From positions 1 to 64,000 of the forward strand of contig JAUIEA010000005.1 in assembly GCA_030429045.1 (NCBI GenBank): DNA of 64,000 bases, given 5' to 3'. A program made the position numbers and the translations under genes. Below, in pieces: positions 52,824 to 63,222 of the stretch. This DNA is from Bacteroidia bacterium (GTDB taxonomy: Bacteria; Bacteroidota; Bacteroidia; Chitinophagales; Saprospiraceae). The notes under the pieces were generated by a model. The model did no database searches, was not told the origin of the DNA, and saw only the letters and a program-made list of their open reading frames with translations. Positions within the stretch are counted from its first letter, which is position 1. Every line of letters begins with the position of its first letter.

Positions 52824-55265
52824 CTAACCAGTCATTCTTTCCTCCAAATACCGTTCCAATTCTGCGGGATCGTAGATCAGAACCTCTCTGGGCTTGCTGC
52901 CTTCACTGCCTCCGACAATACCCATGGCTTCCAGTTGATCCATGATTCGACCGGCCCGATTGTATCCCAGTTTAAGGCGTCGCTGGATCATACTGGTCGA
53001 ACCGTGCTGGTTGGAAACGACCAGGCGGGCAGCATCCTTGAACAGATCGTCCAGGTCTTTGGGGTCGAGCGGGCCACCCCCGTTCGGATTGTCCGGATTG
53101 AATTCCGGAAGGAAGTAGGGTTCCGGGAAACCCTGTTGCTTGCCGATAAAGTCAATGACCCGTTCGACCTCAGAAGTGTCTACAAAGGCGCCCTGAAGCC
53201 GGATCATATCACCTCCGACACTGAGCAGCATGTCTCCCTGGCCGATCAGCTGATCGGCGCCACCGCCATCCAGGATGGTCCGCGAGTCGACCTTGGAAGC
53301 GACCTTGAAGGCAATTCGAGCCGGGAAGTTGGCCTTGATGCTCCCCGTGATAATATTGACAGAAGGCCGCTGTGTTGCAATGATCAGGTGGATGCCAACG
53401 GCACGGGCCAGTTGGGCCAGGCGGGCCAAAGGTTGTTCGACTTCGCGGCCTGCTGTAAGGATCAGATCGGCAAACTCATCGATGACCAGAACGATGAAGG
53501 GCATGAACCGATGACCATCGTTTGGATTGAGGCGACGTTCAGTGAATTTGTCATTGTATTCCCGAAGATTCCGTGTCTTAGCCCGCTTCAGTAATTCATA
53601 GCGGGCATCCATTTCGATACACAGCGAATTGAGGGTATAGATCACCTGATTGTTATCGGTGACGATGGGTTCCGTCTGTTCAGGCAGAAAAGCCAGGAAG
53701 TGATTTTCCAGGAAGCCATAGGGGTAGAGCTCTACCTTTTTTGGATCGATCAGGACCAGCTTCAGCTGAGACGGATGCTTGCGATAGAGCAGGGAGATCA
53801 GCACAGAGTTGATCCCAACGGATTTGCCCTGTCCGGTCGCCCCGGCGATCAGCAGGTGTGGCATCTTGGCCAGATCGGCCACAAAAACCTCATTGGAAAT
53901 GGTTTTTCCAATGGCGATGGGCAAGTCCATCTTGACGTTCTTGAACTTGTCCGATGCGATGACCTCGCGCAGTCCCACGATCTGTTTTTTCTTGTTGGGG
54001 ACCTCGATGCCGATGGTTCCTTTACCCGGAATGGGCGCAATGATCCGAATACCCAGGGCAGACATGCTCAGCGCAATATCGTCTTCCAGGCTGCGGATCT
54101 TGGAGATCTTGATACCCGGAGCCGGGACGATCTCAAACAGGGTAACGGTGGGTCCGATGGTTGCCCGGATCTTGATGATCTCGATCTTGTAATTGAGCAG
54201 GGTCTCGATGATCTGGTTCTTGTGGACCTCCAGTTCGGCCCGGTCGATCTCTACCTGAGACTCGCTGTAGTCGTGGAGCAACTCGATTCCCGGGATCTTA
54301 TAGCGAGACAGCTCTTTTTTGGGATCATACGGTTCCATGTTGGCAGCCTCATCTTCTGAAACTACCGGGTGGGTCCCCTCTTCGAGGGAAACGGGAGTGG
54401 TTTGGAGTTCGGAAACCGGTGCCTTCTGGTCCCGGGAAGCATTGTCGGGCATGCCCACCGTCTCCAGCTCCAGGTCCGGACGATTGCCGGTGACATGGGC
54501 AGGCTTTATGGGATCGTTGCCCACTTCCAGGTCCAGGACCTCACCGGGAAGAGGAGCCAACGCTTCTTTTATGCTCTTCTTTTTTTGCTTCGATTCTGAG
54601 GGGTCAGATTCTTCAGCATCATCAGATCCACTGCCAAAAAGCTTGAACTGCTGGATGGCACGGAACGGAGCTGTCATCCAGGCAGGGATCCCCAGGTTGT
54701 TGAAATCCGGATTGAAAAACCAGACCAGGGTACCAATGATGGTCGCGACCAGCAACAGGGTCATACCGACCTGTCCGATCAGGCCGATCAGCCAGGTGCT
54801 GACCTTGCTGCCAAAGGCACCGCCATAGGGAAAGCCGGCCTGTTGGAAGATAAAGGCGCAATACACGGAAACAACGACCATGAGCAGAATGCCCTTTCGG
54901 AAGCTCACCCAGTAGGGCTTCAGTTTTTGCTCCAGTACGAGGTACAGTCCCAGCCGGAAAAGCAGATAGACCAGGATAAATGATCCGATACCGAAACCCC
55001 AGTAAATGCAGAAGTTGGAGGTGATGGCACCCAGCTTTCCCAGCCAGTTGTCGACTTCGACATCTCCTTCAAAAAGGAGCGACCAGGAGAAAAAGAGGAC
55101 CTGGTTTTGGTCGCGATACCAGGTAAACAGATAGGAAACGAAGGCTATACCCAGGTAGGAAGACAGCAGAAGTGCAATCAGGCCACCGATCTTTGGATGG
55201 CGTTGATCTTTTTTCATCTTGAGGTCCAGGGCCAACTGGCTGCTGTTCTTCTTCTTTTTTGGCAT
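52824..55265 (-). CDS. ftsK: DNA translocase FtsK/SpoIIIE
   Basis: 813 residues. An N-terminal region with four or five helices (about residues 28-190) anchors it at the division site, followed by a linker of about 130 acidic and Pro-rich residues. The motor contains Walker A GATGQGKS near residue 470 (Gln where most have Ser), LVLIDPKKVEL, Walker B VLVIDEFADL and the QRPSVNIITG segment. The C-terminal gamma winged-helix (RRLKLGYNRAGRIMDQLEAMGIVG) would read KOPS-like sequences. It moves chromosome ends apart before septum closure. TACTTTTG on the minus strand at 55350-55357 is a promoter candidate 84 bases upstream. Confidence 0.95.
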   Translation of the reverse strand: MPKKKKNSSQLALDLKMKKDQRHPKIGGLIALLLSSYLGIAFVSYLFTWYRDQNQVLFFSWSLLFEGDVEVDNWLGKLGAITSNFCIYWGFGIGSFILVYLLFRLGLYLVLEQKLKPYWVSFRKGILLMVVVSVYCAFIFQQAGFPYGGAFGSKVSTWLIGLIGQVGMTLLLVATIIGTLVWFFNPDFNNLGIPAWMTAPFRAIQQFKLFGSGSDDAEESDPSESKQKKKSIKEALAPLPGEVLDLEVGNDPIKPAHVTGNRPDLELETVGMPDNASRDQKAPVSELQTTPVSLEEGTHPVVSEDEAANMEPYDPKKELSRYKIPGIELLHDYSESQVEIDRAELEVHKNQIIETLLNYKIEIIKIRATIGPTVTLFEIVPAPGIKISKIRSLEDDIALSMSALGIRIIAPIPGKGTIGIEVPNKKKQIVGLREVIASDKFKNVKMDLPIAIGKTISNEVFVADLAKMPHLLIAGATGQGKSVGINSVLISLLYRKHPSQLKLVLIDPKKVELYPYGFLENHFLAFLPEQTEPIVTDNNQVIYTLNSLCIEMDARYELLKRAKTRNLREYNDKFTERRLNPNDGHRFMPFIVLVIDEFADLILTAGREVEQPLARLAQLARAVGIHLIIATQRPSVNIITGSIKANFPARIAFKVASKVDSRTILDGGGADQLIGQGDMLLSVGGDMIRLQGAFVDTSEVERVIDFIGKQQGFPEPYFLPEFNPDNPNGGGPLDPKDLDDLFKDAARLVVSNQHGSTSMIQRRLKLGYNRAGRIMDQLEAMGIVGGSEGSKPREVLIYDPAELERYLEERMTG

Positions 55266-55488
55266 GTTCTGCGGGGATTATGCAAAACCCAAATCGGCCA
55301 ATGATCTGTTGATGTTGACAGACTTATACATAACCGGAAATGAGCATGGCAAAAGTACAACTTTAAGTTTGCCCTCCCATATGAAGACTCCCGATACTGG
55401 TGTGAAAACCGCTGAAATCCCGTTTTATTGTTGTATTTGAACAAAGTGAAGCTGAAATTTCATGGTGTGGGAAACCTTTAGTTTTCTG

Positions 55489-55496
55489 TAAATTTG
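55489..55496 (+). promoter_or_regulatory. -7 promoter box of the JmjC-like gene
   Basis: TAAATTTG, an exact TAnnTTTG, lies 21 bases before ATG 55518. Confidence 0.45.
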
Positions 55497-55517
55497 TTTC
55501 CGTTAAACGGTTACGAT

Positions 55518-56366
55518 ATGGACTTGCAACAAGTAGATCGACGATCTGGCCTGACCAAGGATTCATTCAAACATGAATACCTTGACCCCCGGTGTCCTGT
55601 AGTTTTTACAGACTTGATGGACACATGGCCGGCCAAGACCAAGTGGAGTGTGGAGCATCTGAAATCAAATTTCGGGCACATCAAAGTACCTGTCTATTCA
55701 GAAAACTACTCCAAACCGGGAAAGAATTACATGGAGCCGGACAAGATCCTCCCCTTTCGGGAATACCTCGAAATGTTGGAATCCGGCCCGACAAAGTACC
55801 GTCTCTTCCTGTTTAACATCTTTCGTCATGCGCCCTCCATGTGCAAAGACTTTTCACTGCCGACAGTCATGGACGGATTCTACAGTGAATTTCCGTTTAT
55901 GTTCTTCGGTGGTAAAGGGTCTTCCGTGGCCCTGCATTACGATATCGATCTGGCCCATGTCTTCCTGAACCAGTTTCACGGAAGGAAACGAGTGGTCCTT
56001 TTTGCACCTGAAGAATCGCGTCATCTGTACCACCATCCCTTTACCGTGGCCAGTTACGTGGATGTCAATCACCCGGATTACCAGGCTTATCCCGCCCTGG
56101 AGAAGGTGCACGGCTATGAAACCATTCTGGAGCCCGGTGAAACCTTGTTCATGCCCGCCGGCTACTGGCATTACATCGAATACACGGACGGAGGGTATTC
56201 GATGTCCCTCCGGGCAAATGAATCCTATACCCGACGAGCCATTGGCCTGTTCAATATTGCCCGCCATTATGTCGTCGATAAGGGCATGAATCGGTTGATG
56301 GGTGAAAACTGGCGCACCATGAAGGCCGAGATTGCCCGCCGGAGAGCGGAAGAAGAACTGGTTTGA
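55518..56366 (+). CDS. Cupin-like (JmjC/Cupin_8) Fe(II)/2-oxoglutarate dioxygenase candidate
   Basis: 282 residues from ATG 55518, chosen because a TTG further upstream overlaps the promoter box. Family features: PVVFTDLMDTWPA near residue 30; HYDIDLAHVFLNQFHGRKRVVLFAP carries the HxD iron ligands; PGETLFMPAGYWHYIEY supplies the distal His. This HxD...H triad suggests an active hydroxylase of the Cupin_8/JmjC class, which modifies protein side chains. The substrate is unknown. The gene is isolated between ftsK and ccsBA. Confidence 0.82.
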   Translation: MDLQQVDRRSGLTKDSFKHEYLDPRCPVVFTDLMDTWPAKTKWSVEHLKSNFGHIKVPVYSENYSKPGKNYMEPDKILPFREYLEMLESGPTKYRLFLFNIFRHAPSMCKDFSLPTVMDGFYSEFPFMFFGGKGSSVALHYDIDLAHVFLNQFHGRKRVVLFAPEESRHLYHHPFTVASYVDVNHPDYQAYPALEKVHGYETILEPGETLFMPAGYWHYIEYTDGGYSMSLRANESYTRRAIGLFNIARHYVVDKGMNRLMGENWRTMKAEIARRRAEEELV

Positions 56367-56616
56367 CCGAGGTCCGAGTATCCAAACTGGAATTTGTTGG
56401 ATCCGACCGGTAATTCTGCGGCCTCAATCATTGTACGTGTAAAACTGTCTGTCCTACCTTTAGCTTTGTCCCATTCGCTCTAAGCGAGCCGAATGTGAAG
56501 AATAGTCTATTCTAATACGCAGGATAGGACCCTTCCGTATCTTTACAGAATATCCAGACCAAAACGGTTTTGCCTCTCCTTCCCGAATCAAGGAGGGTGA
56601 TGGCAGACGATTGAAT

Positions 56617-59600
56617 ATGTCCACTATGATTAAGACGACGTTGAAAAAGCTGTTCGATCGACTCTTCTCTACTTCGGCAGCAGGACTATATATGGTCCTG
56701 TTCGCTGCAGCGATTGGCGTGGCCACGTTTATTGAAAATGACTTTGGAACCAGTGCCGCTCAAAAACTGGTCTTCAAAACAAAGTGGTTTGAACTGTTGC
56801 TGGTCCTCTTTGGCATTACGCTAATTGTCAACATCTTCAGATTTCGCATGGTCCAGCAGAAAAAGTGGGCCATTCTGACCTTTCATGCGTCCATGGTGAT
56901 CATTCTCATCGGGGCAGGGTTGACACGCTATCTCGGCAGTGAGGGCATGATGCATATCCGCGAAGGCAACGCCTCGAATTCCTATATCTCTGCCGAAACA
57001 TACCTGCTTTTCAATGCCAGAAATGGACAGGAGGAATTCCGCTTTGATGAACCGGTCTACTTTGCCTCCAGAGGGCGGAATACCTTTGAGCAGACCTATC
57101 AGCTTGGAGACAAGGCAGTCGGCGTAGAGGTCCTCGACTTTTTACCCAATCCGACAGAGGTCATGGTAGACGACCCGGTCAATGGTATACCCATTCTGAA
57201 AGTGGTCATCGGAGGTGCCAATGGCCGTGAGGAGTACTACTTGCGCTATGGTGAGGCCTCTACCATACGGGGCACCCGCTTTGCATTCGGAATCCCCGAT
57301 GACGGCACTGCATTCACGATCCAATATGAGAATCAGGCCCTGACCTTTACCGCACCCCGGGCCTATACCCAAATGGTGATGGCCACCCAAACCCGGGATT
57401 CCATTGCGCCAGGCACCGTCTATCCCCTTATCCTCCGCAGCTTGTATTCAAGCGGGGCAGACGGATTTGTCTTTGGAGATTTTAATCCGAAAGCCAGGGT
57501 AGAGATCACCTCATCCTCTCCCAAAATGCTCAGTAGCAGTATGGGTGGGGTCCTGGTAAAAGTCTCCTCTGGGGGGCAGGAACAGACCCAATATGTTTTT
57601 GGCCAGCAGGGAGTGGAAGGCCGACCCAGGGGGTTCAAGGTCAACGGTGTGGAACTGGCCATCTCCTATGGCTCCAAGCAAATGCAGTTGCCCTTTTCCC
57701 TCCAGTTGCATGACTTCATCATGGAGCGTTATCCCGGTACCAACAGCGCCTCCTCCTATGCCAGTGAAGTGACCCTGATCGACCCGCGAACCGGATTGAA
57801 TCGGGATCAGCGCATCTATATGAACCATATCCTGGACCATGATGGATATCGGTTCTTCCAATCCTCGTTTGACCAGGATGAGCTGGGTACCTATCTCAGT
57901 GTCAATCACGATGCGCCGGGTACCTGGGTCAGCTATATCGGCTATATCCTGCTGACCCTGGGGATGATCATGACCCTGTTTTCCCCCAAGAGCCGGTTTC
58001 GCAAACTGGCCGAGCATATCCGCAACATGCGCCAGTCTACAGCCACGATCCTGATCCTCGGTATCAGCTTGTTCGGACTGACCACGGACCTGGCCGCCCT
58101 GACACTGCCAGCGGAGGAGCATGCTATTCAATTTGGAAAGCTCCTGGTCCAGGACCAGAATGGGCGATTCAAGCCCATGAATTCCATGAGTAGTGAAGTC
58201 CTCCGCAAACTTTCCCGAAAGGAGACCTATCAGGGGGCATCAGCAGATCAGGTCATGCTGGGCATGGCAGTCCGCCCGCCGGACTGGTACAATGAACCCA
58301 TGATCAAGATCGGCAACCATGAGCAGATCCTGGCCCTCCTGGGCGTCGAAGGTCCACTGGCCAGTTATAACCAGTTCTTCAACAAGGATGGTTCCTACAA
58401 GCTGCGGGAAGAAATTCGAAATGCCTTCAATACGGAGCCGCGAGATCGGGGGATCTGGGAGAAGGAATTGATCAAGATCGATGAACGGGTCAATATTATC
58501 AATATGATCTTTTCCGGCCGGTTCTTTCGGGTGTTCCCCACCCCCGGGGATGCATCGCACACCTGGCAATCGCCAGCCGACCTGAATCAGCACCAACATC
58601 AGCATCAGGGAGAGGATTCGTTCATGGCCCGGTTCTATCCGGCCTATGTTCAAACCGTCCAGCAGGCCATACAGGATGGCGACTGGTCCCTGGCCAATCG
58701 TCTGCTGGAGGAACTGGGCAGCTATCAGCGCCAGTTGTCCGGTGAAGTCCTGCCTTCAGCTACGCAGGTCCGGGCAGAGCTGGTCCTGAATAAAATGAAT
58801 GTGTTCAGCCGGTTGGGGTCGTTGTACGGACTATTGGCCCTGGCATTTCTGGTGTTGCTGTTTACCTCCGTGTTCAGTCATCAACTCAATTTGCTGTGGC
58901 CCATTCGCATCGCCACCGGGTTGCTGGCCTTTGGTTTTCTGATGCACACGGTGGGCCTGGGATTGCGCTGGTATATTTCTGAGCGAGCACCCTGGAGCAA
59001 TGGCTATGAGTCCATGATCTATATCGGATGGACCACTGTCCTGGCCGGTCTGATCTTCTCCAGGAAATCGATCGGGGGTCTGACGGCAACTTCTGCCTTG
59101 GCAGCCACCATCATGATGGTGGCCGGATTGAGTTGGCTGGATCCGGAGATCACCCCGTTGGTGCCGGTACTGAAATCCTACTGGCTGACCATTCACGTGT
59201 CGCTGGAAGCCGGTAGTTATGGCTTCCTGATGCTGGGCGCGATCATCGGTGTGTTGAACCTGATCTTCATGATCACCCTGACACCCGGCAACAAGCACAA
59301 GGTGTACAGGATGATCCGGGAAATGACCTATATCAGCGAAATGACCCTCATCGGCGGCCTGTTTATGATCAGTATCGGGACCTACCTCGGTGGCGTTTGG
59401 GCCAACGAATCCTGGGGCCGGTACTGGGGTTGGGATGCCAAGGAGACCTGGGCACTGGTGACCATCCTGGTGTACGCCTTTATTCTGCATATGCGGTTTA
59501 TTCCCGGATTGCGTGGGTTGTATGCATTTAATGTGGCCTCGCTGTTTGGATGGGCGTCCGTAGTGATGACCTATTTCGGGGTGAATTATTATCTGTCAGG

Positions 59601-59724
59601 GTTGCACTCTTATGCGGCCGGGGACCCCGTTCCCATTCCGGATTTTGTGTATTACACGGTGGTCGGGCTGGTGGTCATCAGCCTGCTGGCTTTGTGGCGT
59701 CTTAAAAAGGTACCGCAGGGGTAA
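56617..59724 (+). CDS. ccsBA: Cytochrome c biogenesis protein CcsBA (ResB-ResC fusion)
   Basis: 1035 residues from ATG 56617; a TTG six bases upstream is less likely. The N-terminal half is ResB/CcsB-like: membrane helices around residues 20-85, a large periplasmic domain to about residue 430, then a further helix. The C-terminal half (from about residue 725) is CcsA/ResC, with six or more helices and the haem-handling WWD motif ESWGRYWGWDAKETWALV. A central periplasmic segment of about 250 residues separates the halves. The protein exports haem and attaches it to CxxCH cytochromes (System II). TATCTTTA, a near promoter match, lies 80 bases upstream. Confidence 0.93.
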   Translation: MSTMIKTTLKKLFDRLFSTSAAGLYMVLFAAAIGVATFIENDFGTSAAQKLVFKTKWFELLLVLFGITLIVNIFRFRMVQQKKWAILTFHASMVIILIGAGLTRYLGSEGMMHIREGNASNSYISAETYLLFNARNGQEEFRFDEPVYFASRGRNTFEQTYQLGDKAVGVEVLDFLPNPTEVMVDDPVNGIPILKVVIGGANGREEYYLRYGEASTIRGTRFAFGIPDDGTAFTIQYENQALTFTAPRAYTQMVMATQTRDSIAPGTVYPLILRSLYSSGADGFVFGDFNPKARVEITSSSPKMLSSSMGGVLVKVSSGGQEQTQYVFGQQGVEGRPRGFKVNGVELAISYGSKQMQLPFSLQLHDFIMERYPGTNSASSYASEVTLIDPRTGLNRDQRIYMNHILDHDGYRFFQSSFDQDELGTYLSVNHDAPGTWVSYIGYILLTLGMIMTLFSPKSRFRKLAEHIRNMRQSTATILILGISLFGLTTDLAALTLPAEEHAIQFGKLLVQDQNGRFKPMNSMSSEVLRKLSRKETYQGASADQVMLGMAVRPPDWYNEPMIKIGNHEQILALLGVEGPLASYNQFFNKDGSYKLREEIRNAFNTEPRDRGIWEKELIKIDERVNIINMIFSGRFFRVFPTPGDASHTWQSPADLNQHQHQHQGEDSFMARFYPAYVQTVQQAIQDGDWSLANRLLEELGSYQRQLSGEVLPSATQVRAELVLNKMNVFSRLGSLYGLLALAFLVLLFTSVFSHQLNLLWPIRIATGLLAFGFLMHTVGLGLRWYISERAPWSNGYESMIYIGWTTVLAGLIFSRKSIGGLTATSALAATIMMVAGLSWLDPEITPLVPVLKSYWLTIHVSLEAGSYGFLMLGAIIGVLNLIFMITLTPGNKHKVYRMIREMTYISEMTLIGGLFMISIGTYLGGVWANESWGRYWGWDAKETWALVTILVYAFILHMRFIPGLRGLYAFNVASLFGWASVVMTYFGVNYYLSGLHSYAAGDPVPIPDFVYYTVVGLVVISLLALWRLKKVPQG

Positions 59725-59768
59725 TTGCCTGGAAAATTGGCGATTGTCGTGTGTGTTGTTTTGTCATC

Positions 59769-59866
59769 ATTTTTGCGGGGCAAAAATGCCGCCAAAACGA
59801 ACTGGTGTGGATCGGAAACCCCGGGTTGGCACCCGGGGCTAATGATGTTCAACCCCTCCGGGGTTG
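59769..59866. repeat. REP-like hairpin cluster
   Basis: The 357-base gap after ccsBA contains three perfect hairpins. ATTTTTGC/GCAAAAAT with a GGG loop spans 59769-59787. CCCCGGGT/ACCCGGGG with a TGGC loop spans 59819-59838. CAACCCC/GGGGTTG with a TCC loop spans 59850-59866. The last two, linked by CTAATGATGTT, look like dispersed REP elements I recall from other Bacteroidota genomes. No protein is encoded. The remaining bases up to 60081 hold only the short motif noted separately. Confidence 0.6.
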
Positions 59867-60027
59867 GTGATTTTAAAATATTCTGATGATCGTATTCCAG
59901 GCCTTTCTACCGTAAATATTGGAGCATTAAAATTTCTTGAATCTACCTCCACGACTTTTCAACTCTTCCGTACCTTAACTGAACTGACCAAAGTGGTTCA
60001 TGAGTTTAAATATCAATGCACAAATAC

Positions 60028-60055
60028 CCTTCGCGTCTCCGCGCCTTTGCGTTTC
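60028..60055. repeat. Short GC-alternating motif resembling a dispersed repeat
   Basis: The stretch CCTTCGCGTCTCCGCGCCTT followed by TGCGTTTC repeats a (C)GCGCCTTTGCG-like theme. Near-identical text recurs in intergenic regions of other Bacteroidota from memory; I have only one copy here. Confidence 0.35.
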
Positions 60056-60081
60056 TTCCAAACACCGAACACCCAACACCG

Positions 60082-60417
60082 ATGAACAACCACCAGCGCC
60101 TCCTGCTCATCAAAAGTGCACATACGGTGATCTGGGCGTTTTTTGTGGCTGTGATCTTCTACATTTTATATTGCGGAATTGTAGATGAGGTGCAAGTGTA
60201 TACCTGGGTGGCGATCGGTCTTATCTTGGGAGAGGGGTTGGTGTTGCTACTCTTCAAGATGTATTGTCCATTGACTATTTGGGCCAGGAAGTATTCCTCT
60301 TCCTCAAAGGACAATTTTGATATTTTCCTGCCTGAGTGGCTGGCACGGAACAACAAGGTGATCTTTACAACACTTTATTTGATCGGAGTTGCATGCGTAA
60401 TTTTACGGGTGCTATAA
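60082..60417 (+). CDS. Small membrane protein, unknown
   Basis: 111 residues from ATG 60082. Three membrane helices are visible (VIWAFFVAVIFYILYCG; WVAIGLILGEGLVLLLF; FTTLYLIGVACVILRVL). Between the second and third lies YCPLTIWARKYSSSSKDNFDIFLPEWLARNNK, with conserved-looking Cys, Pro and aromatics. Similar small proteins are common in Bacteroidota without a name. It lies downstream of the hairpin region, and nothing links it to its neighbours. Confidence 0.75.
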   Translation: MNNHQRLLLIKSAHTVIWAFFVAVIFYILYCGIVDEVQVYTWVAIGLILGEGLVLLLFKMYCPLTIWARKYSSSSKDNFDIFLPEWLARNNKVIFTTLYLIGVACVILRVL

Positions 60418-60615
60418 TGTTTATTTCCCCTTCCCTTTGATTAATTCTATTAAAAGATTACGACGATTTTCATCGATTCAAGTCTGCATTGCTCCAGTGT
60501 AACCATTCTAATTGTTTTAGACAATTCATTATTTTGGCCACGCAAGGTGGTGGTCGCTGGGAAGATTTTCGAGCATGATCATCTAAATAGATTGATTTAA
60601 GAGGATAACTGTTTG

Positions 60616-61290
60616 ATGAAGGATCGACAAAAGGTTGGATTGTTGGCAGGGATCTGTCTTCTGGTAATGGCATTGGCAGCCGGATTTTCTTTTGGATTTG
60701 TATATAGCGAACTGGTCATTCCCGGCCAGGAGGGTCAAACCCTGGAACGTATTCGAGATAGACTTGGATTGTTTCGCGTCGGAGCAATTGGCTGGATCCT
60801 GATTCTCGTTCTGGATGTTGTGGTTGCACTGGCCTTGTTTCGGTATTTCGAAGGAGTACAGCGGACATTGTCATCGATTACCGCTGGATTACGCCTTGTC
60901 TATTCGGCCTTTCTGGGTCTGGCGATCAGTTATCTTTTTGCAGCGATCGGTCAGGTGACGGACGGAGCTGATAGCGGACAGGTCATTGCCTTACTGGAGT
61001 CATTTGAGGGGGTGTGGTCCGCAAGCCTGACGTTGTTTGGACTGCATCTGGTCGGATTGGGTGTATTGAGTCTGAGGTCCGATTTCGTGCCTCGATTCTG
61101 GGGCTGGCTGTTGGTTTTTGCCGGGCTGTGTTATACAGGCGTTCATGGAGCTAAGGCGATGTTGCCGTCGATGGAAGAAAAAGTGCAACAGGCTGAAGTG
61201 ATCCTGGGTTTGCCGATGGCGCTGGGTGAGTTAGGATTTGCCGTCTGGCTAATCTATGCGTTCTTTCGGTCCAAACGTTCAGCCGTATGA
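60616..61290 (+). CDS. DUF4386-like membrane protein
   Basis: 224 residues from ATG 60616; a TTG directly before it would add only one residue. There are six hydrophobic helices. The pattern of short loops with [24 protein letters not shown]-like blocks and a late [13 protein letters not shown] helix matches DUF4386. Its function is unknown. The stop overlaps the next start by four bases (ATGA), so it is translated with the amidohydrolase. Confidence 0.75.
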   Translation: MKDRQKVGLLAGICLLVMALAAGFSFGFVYSELVIPGQEGQTLERIRDRLGLFRVGAIGWILILVLDVVVALALFRYFEGVQRTLSSITAGLRLVYSAFLGLAISYLFAAIGQVTDGADSGQVIALLESFEGVWSASLTLFGLHLVGLGVLSLRSDFVPRFWGWLLVFAGLCYTGVHGAKAMLPSMEEKVQQAEVILGLPMALGELGFAVWLIYAFFRSKRSAV

Positions 61291-62720
61291 CGCACCTGAT
61301 AAGAGTAATGAAGATCCTGAGCGTTCTGTTGCTACTCCTGCTCTTGTTTGTCGGGGGAGTATTTTTGATGGACTCCTGGCAAACAGGGTATTTGGAAGTT
61401 GATCAGGTAGAGGAAGCTGGTTTGGACAGCTATGTCCTCCATCATGTCCATATCATCCCCATGACCTCCGATACTGTATTACCAGATCACCGGATCCGGA
61501 TCAGGAACGGAGTGATCGAGGCCATTGGTCCCGACCTGAAAGCTGAAGGACTGGCTGTTATTGACGGGGAGGGCAGTTACCTGGTACCCGGGCTGATGGA
61601 TATGCATGTGCATGTTTGGGATAAATACGAGCTGGGCCTCTATCTGGCGAACGGGGTGACGACAGTGCGCAACTTGTGGGGCCTTCCGATGCATTTACGC
61701 ATGAAAAAAGCAACGGCCAAGGGAGATGTTCTCAGCCCTGCCTTTTTTACTTCATCACCAAAATTATCGGGACCGGGCTATCCGGGTGATGATAACTTGC
61801 AATTGTCTTCCGCAGACGAAGCCAGGAAGAAGGTCGCTGCCTATAAGAGGCGGGGTTACGATTTCATCAAGACCTATAATGGATTAACCGGACCCCTATT
61901 TGATGCCATCCTGGATGAAAGCATAAAATTGGATCTGGATGTAGTGGCTCATCCCAGTGCCGAGCTGGATTATGCAGAACACTTCCATGAGGGGATCCGG
62001 TCCATCGAACATGTCGAGGACATCGTACAGCAACCTCTGGACTACCATCTGGATACGACTAAACTGAAAGAAGTTGTTGCAGGGTACGTGGCTCACCCGG
62101 GTTCTGCATTATGCCCGACAGCAGTCGTCTTTGCCAATATCCATCGCCTGATCGCTGAGCCGGAGATTCTGGAGGAGGAAGGATTGCAACTGATGAACCC
62201 CCTGATTCGCAAGGTGGACAGTCAGGCCCAATATGACCGGTGGGTCCAAACCCGGCAGGAGGACCCTGAAATCGGAGATCGGATCAGGGTGCAACACGAA
62301 TTCCATCTTTTAGCCATTCGCAAACTCCATCAAGCCGGGGTCAGGATCATTTGTGGAACGGATGCAGGTATCGGGATAACACCTCCGGGAACGTCCATCC
62401 ACGAGGAGCTCGCCTTCTATGTGGAGGCGGGTATGAGTCCCTTCGAAGCACTGAGGACGGCTACGGTTTACCCAGCGGAGATTCACGCGTTTCTCGGAGA
62501 CATGGGTACGATCGAGCCAGGAAAACGCGCCAATTATATCCTGACGAATGGCAACCCGCTGGAGGACCTGTCTGTCCTGGCTCAGCCCCAAACGGTCAGT
62601 GTCAACGGTCGCCGGATGATGGAAAAGACTTTGCAGACCTTCAGGGAAAAGGCTGTTCTACGCCGCAACCTGGTTGCAACAGGGCTACGGTATGCAGAAT
62701 ATCTGGTTGTGGAAAAATAA
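61287..62720 (+). CDS. Metal-dependent amidohydrolase with N-terminal membrane anchor
   Basis: 477 residues. An N-terminal hydrophobic helix (about residues 9-28) could be an uncleaved signal anchor. The TIM-barrel amidohydrolase ligands are all visible: H107 and H109 in MHVHV, the bridging-Lys candidate K195 in FIKTYNG, H222 in VVAHPSAE, H242 in EHVED, and D359 in CGTDAG. The closing block [26 protein letters not shown] is typical of imidazolonepropionase/prolidase-like enzymes. It probably cleaves an amide or dipeptide outside the cytoplasm. It is translationally coupled to the DUF4386-like gene. Confidence 0.88.
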   Translation: MTHLIRVMKILSVLLLLLLLFVGGVFLMDSWQTGYLEVDQVEEAGLDSYVLHHVHIIPMTSDTVLPDHRIRIRNGVIEAIGPDLKAEGLAVIDGEGSYLVPGLMDMHVHVWDKYELGLYLANGVTTVRNLWGLPMHLRMKKATAKGDVLSPAFFTSSPKLSGPGYPGDDNLQLSSADEARKKVAAYKRRGYDFIKTYNGLTGPLFDAILDESIKLDLDVVAHPSAELDYAEHFHEGIRSIEHVEDIVQQPLDYHLDTTKLKEVVAGYVAHPGSALCPTAVVFANIHRLIAEPEILEEEGLQLMNPLIRKVDSQAQYDRWVQTRQEDPEIGDRIRVQHEFHLLAIRKLHQAGVRIICGTDAGIGITPPGTSIHEELAFYVEAGMSPFEALRTATVYPAEIHAFLGDMGTIEPGKRANYILTNGNPLEDLSVLAQPQTVSVNGRRMMEKTLQTFREKAVLRRNLVATGLRYAEYLVVEK

Positions 62721-62756
62721 CGGAAACTGCTCCTTGCATTTATGGCCTTGTCATGA

Positions 62757-62942
62757 TCACTTCACCACCACGGCTCCTTCCATGATGAGGTCATACCGGT
62801 ATCCGGCACCGAAATCTTTATTCAGTGCGATGGTGCCCTCTACGGTGACAATGCCGCCCAATGAAATGTTTTCGGCGGTGGTAACGGTCAGATCATTCTT
62901 ATCCGCAGTGCCATCCTGGAGGTGGATCCAGTTGCGGTTCAT
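62757..62942 (-). pseudogene. Fragment of an OB-fold-like protein, possible remnant
   Basis: 61 codons. The sequence begins NRNWIHLQDGTADKNDLTVTT and continues as a beta-rich block ending LIMEGAVVVK. In proteins I recall from Bacteroidota this block is the C-terminal OB-fold-like part of a longer exported protein, preceded by an I-M-x-R-N-W turn. Here the codon just before the ATG is Ile, matching that turn, but an in-frame TAA lies three codons before the ATG. That fits a lost 5' part. A real 61-residue protein remains possible. Confidence 0.4.
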
Positions 62943-63222
62943 GATACTTTATAAGCCTTTTGGGGTGTAAAGGTAACAGCCCGGAAATGAAAACAGTGAA
63001 TTCGCGACTCATCGGGGTGTCTTGAAGGCGCATTTGATGGCCATTATTGCCTTTGATCCGCATGTTTGGTATATTTGAGTGATTGACCATAACATCCTTA
63101 CGTTTAGGATATTAAGGTCCTTGTTAGGGAATGCAAGCATCATGGACATGTTCGGGCGGTGAAATTGAAACGACTTTTTCTGTTACGCCTCGTCGATTAA
63201 TTCATTTCTTCAAACGCAGTAT
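62943..63222. other. Intergenic region, nothing recognised
   Basis: No convincing gene is seen. Base composition turns AT-richer from about 63090, before the gene at 63223. An inverted ATCCT...AGGAT is visible near 63100 but is too short to interpret. Confidence 0.4.

Noticed and set aside
55341-55365. Seven-codon frame right after a TACTTTTG box upstream of ftsK, as a leader peptide
   Set aside because: It is too short, with no attenuator-like hairpins; probably chance.
56470-56493. Imperfect CATTCG...CGAATG hairpin before ccsBA
   Set aside because: It has a bulge and no T run or known riboswitch motif; too weak to call.
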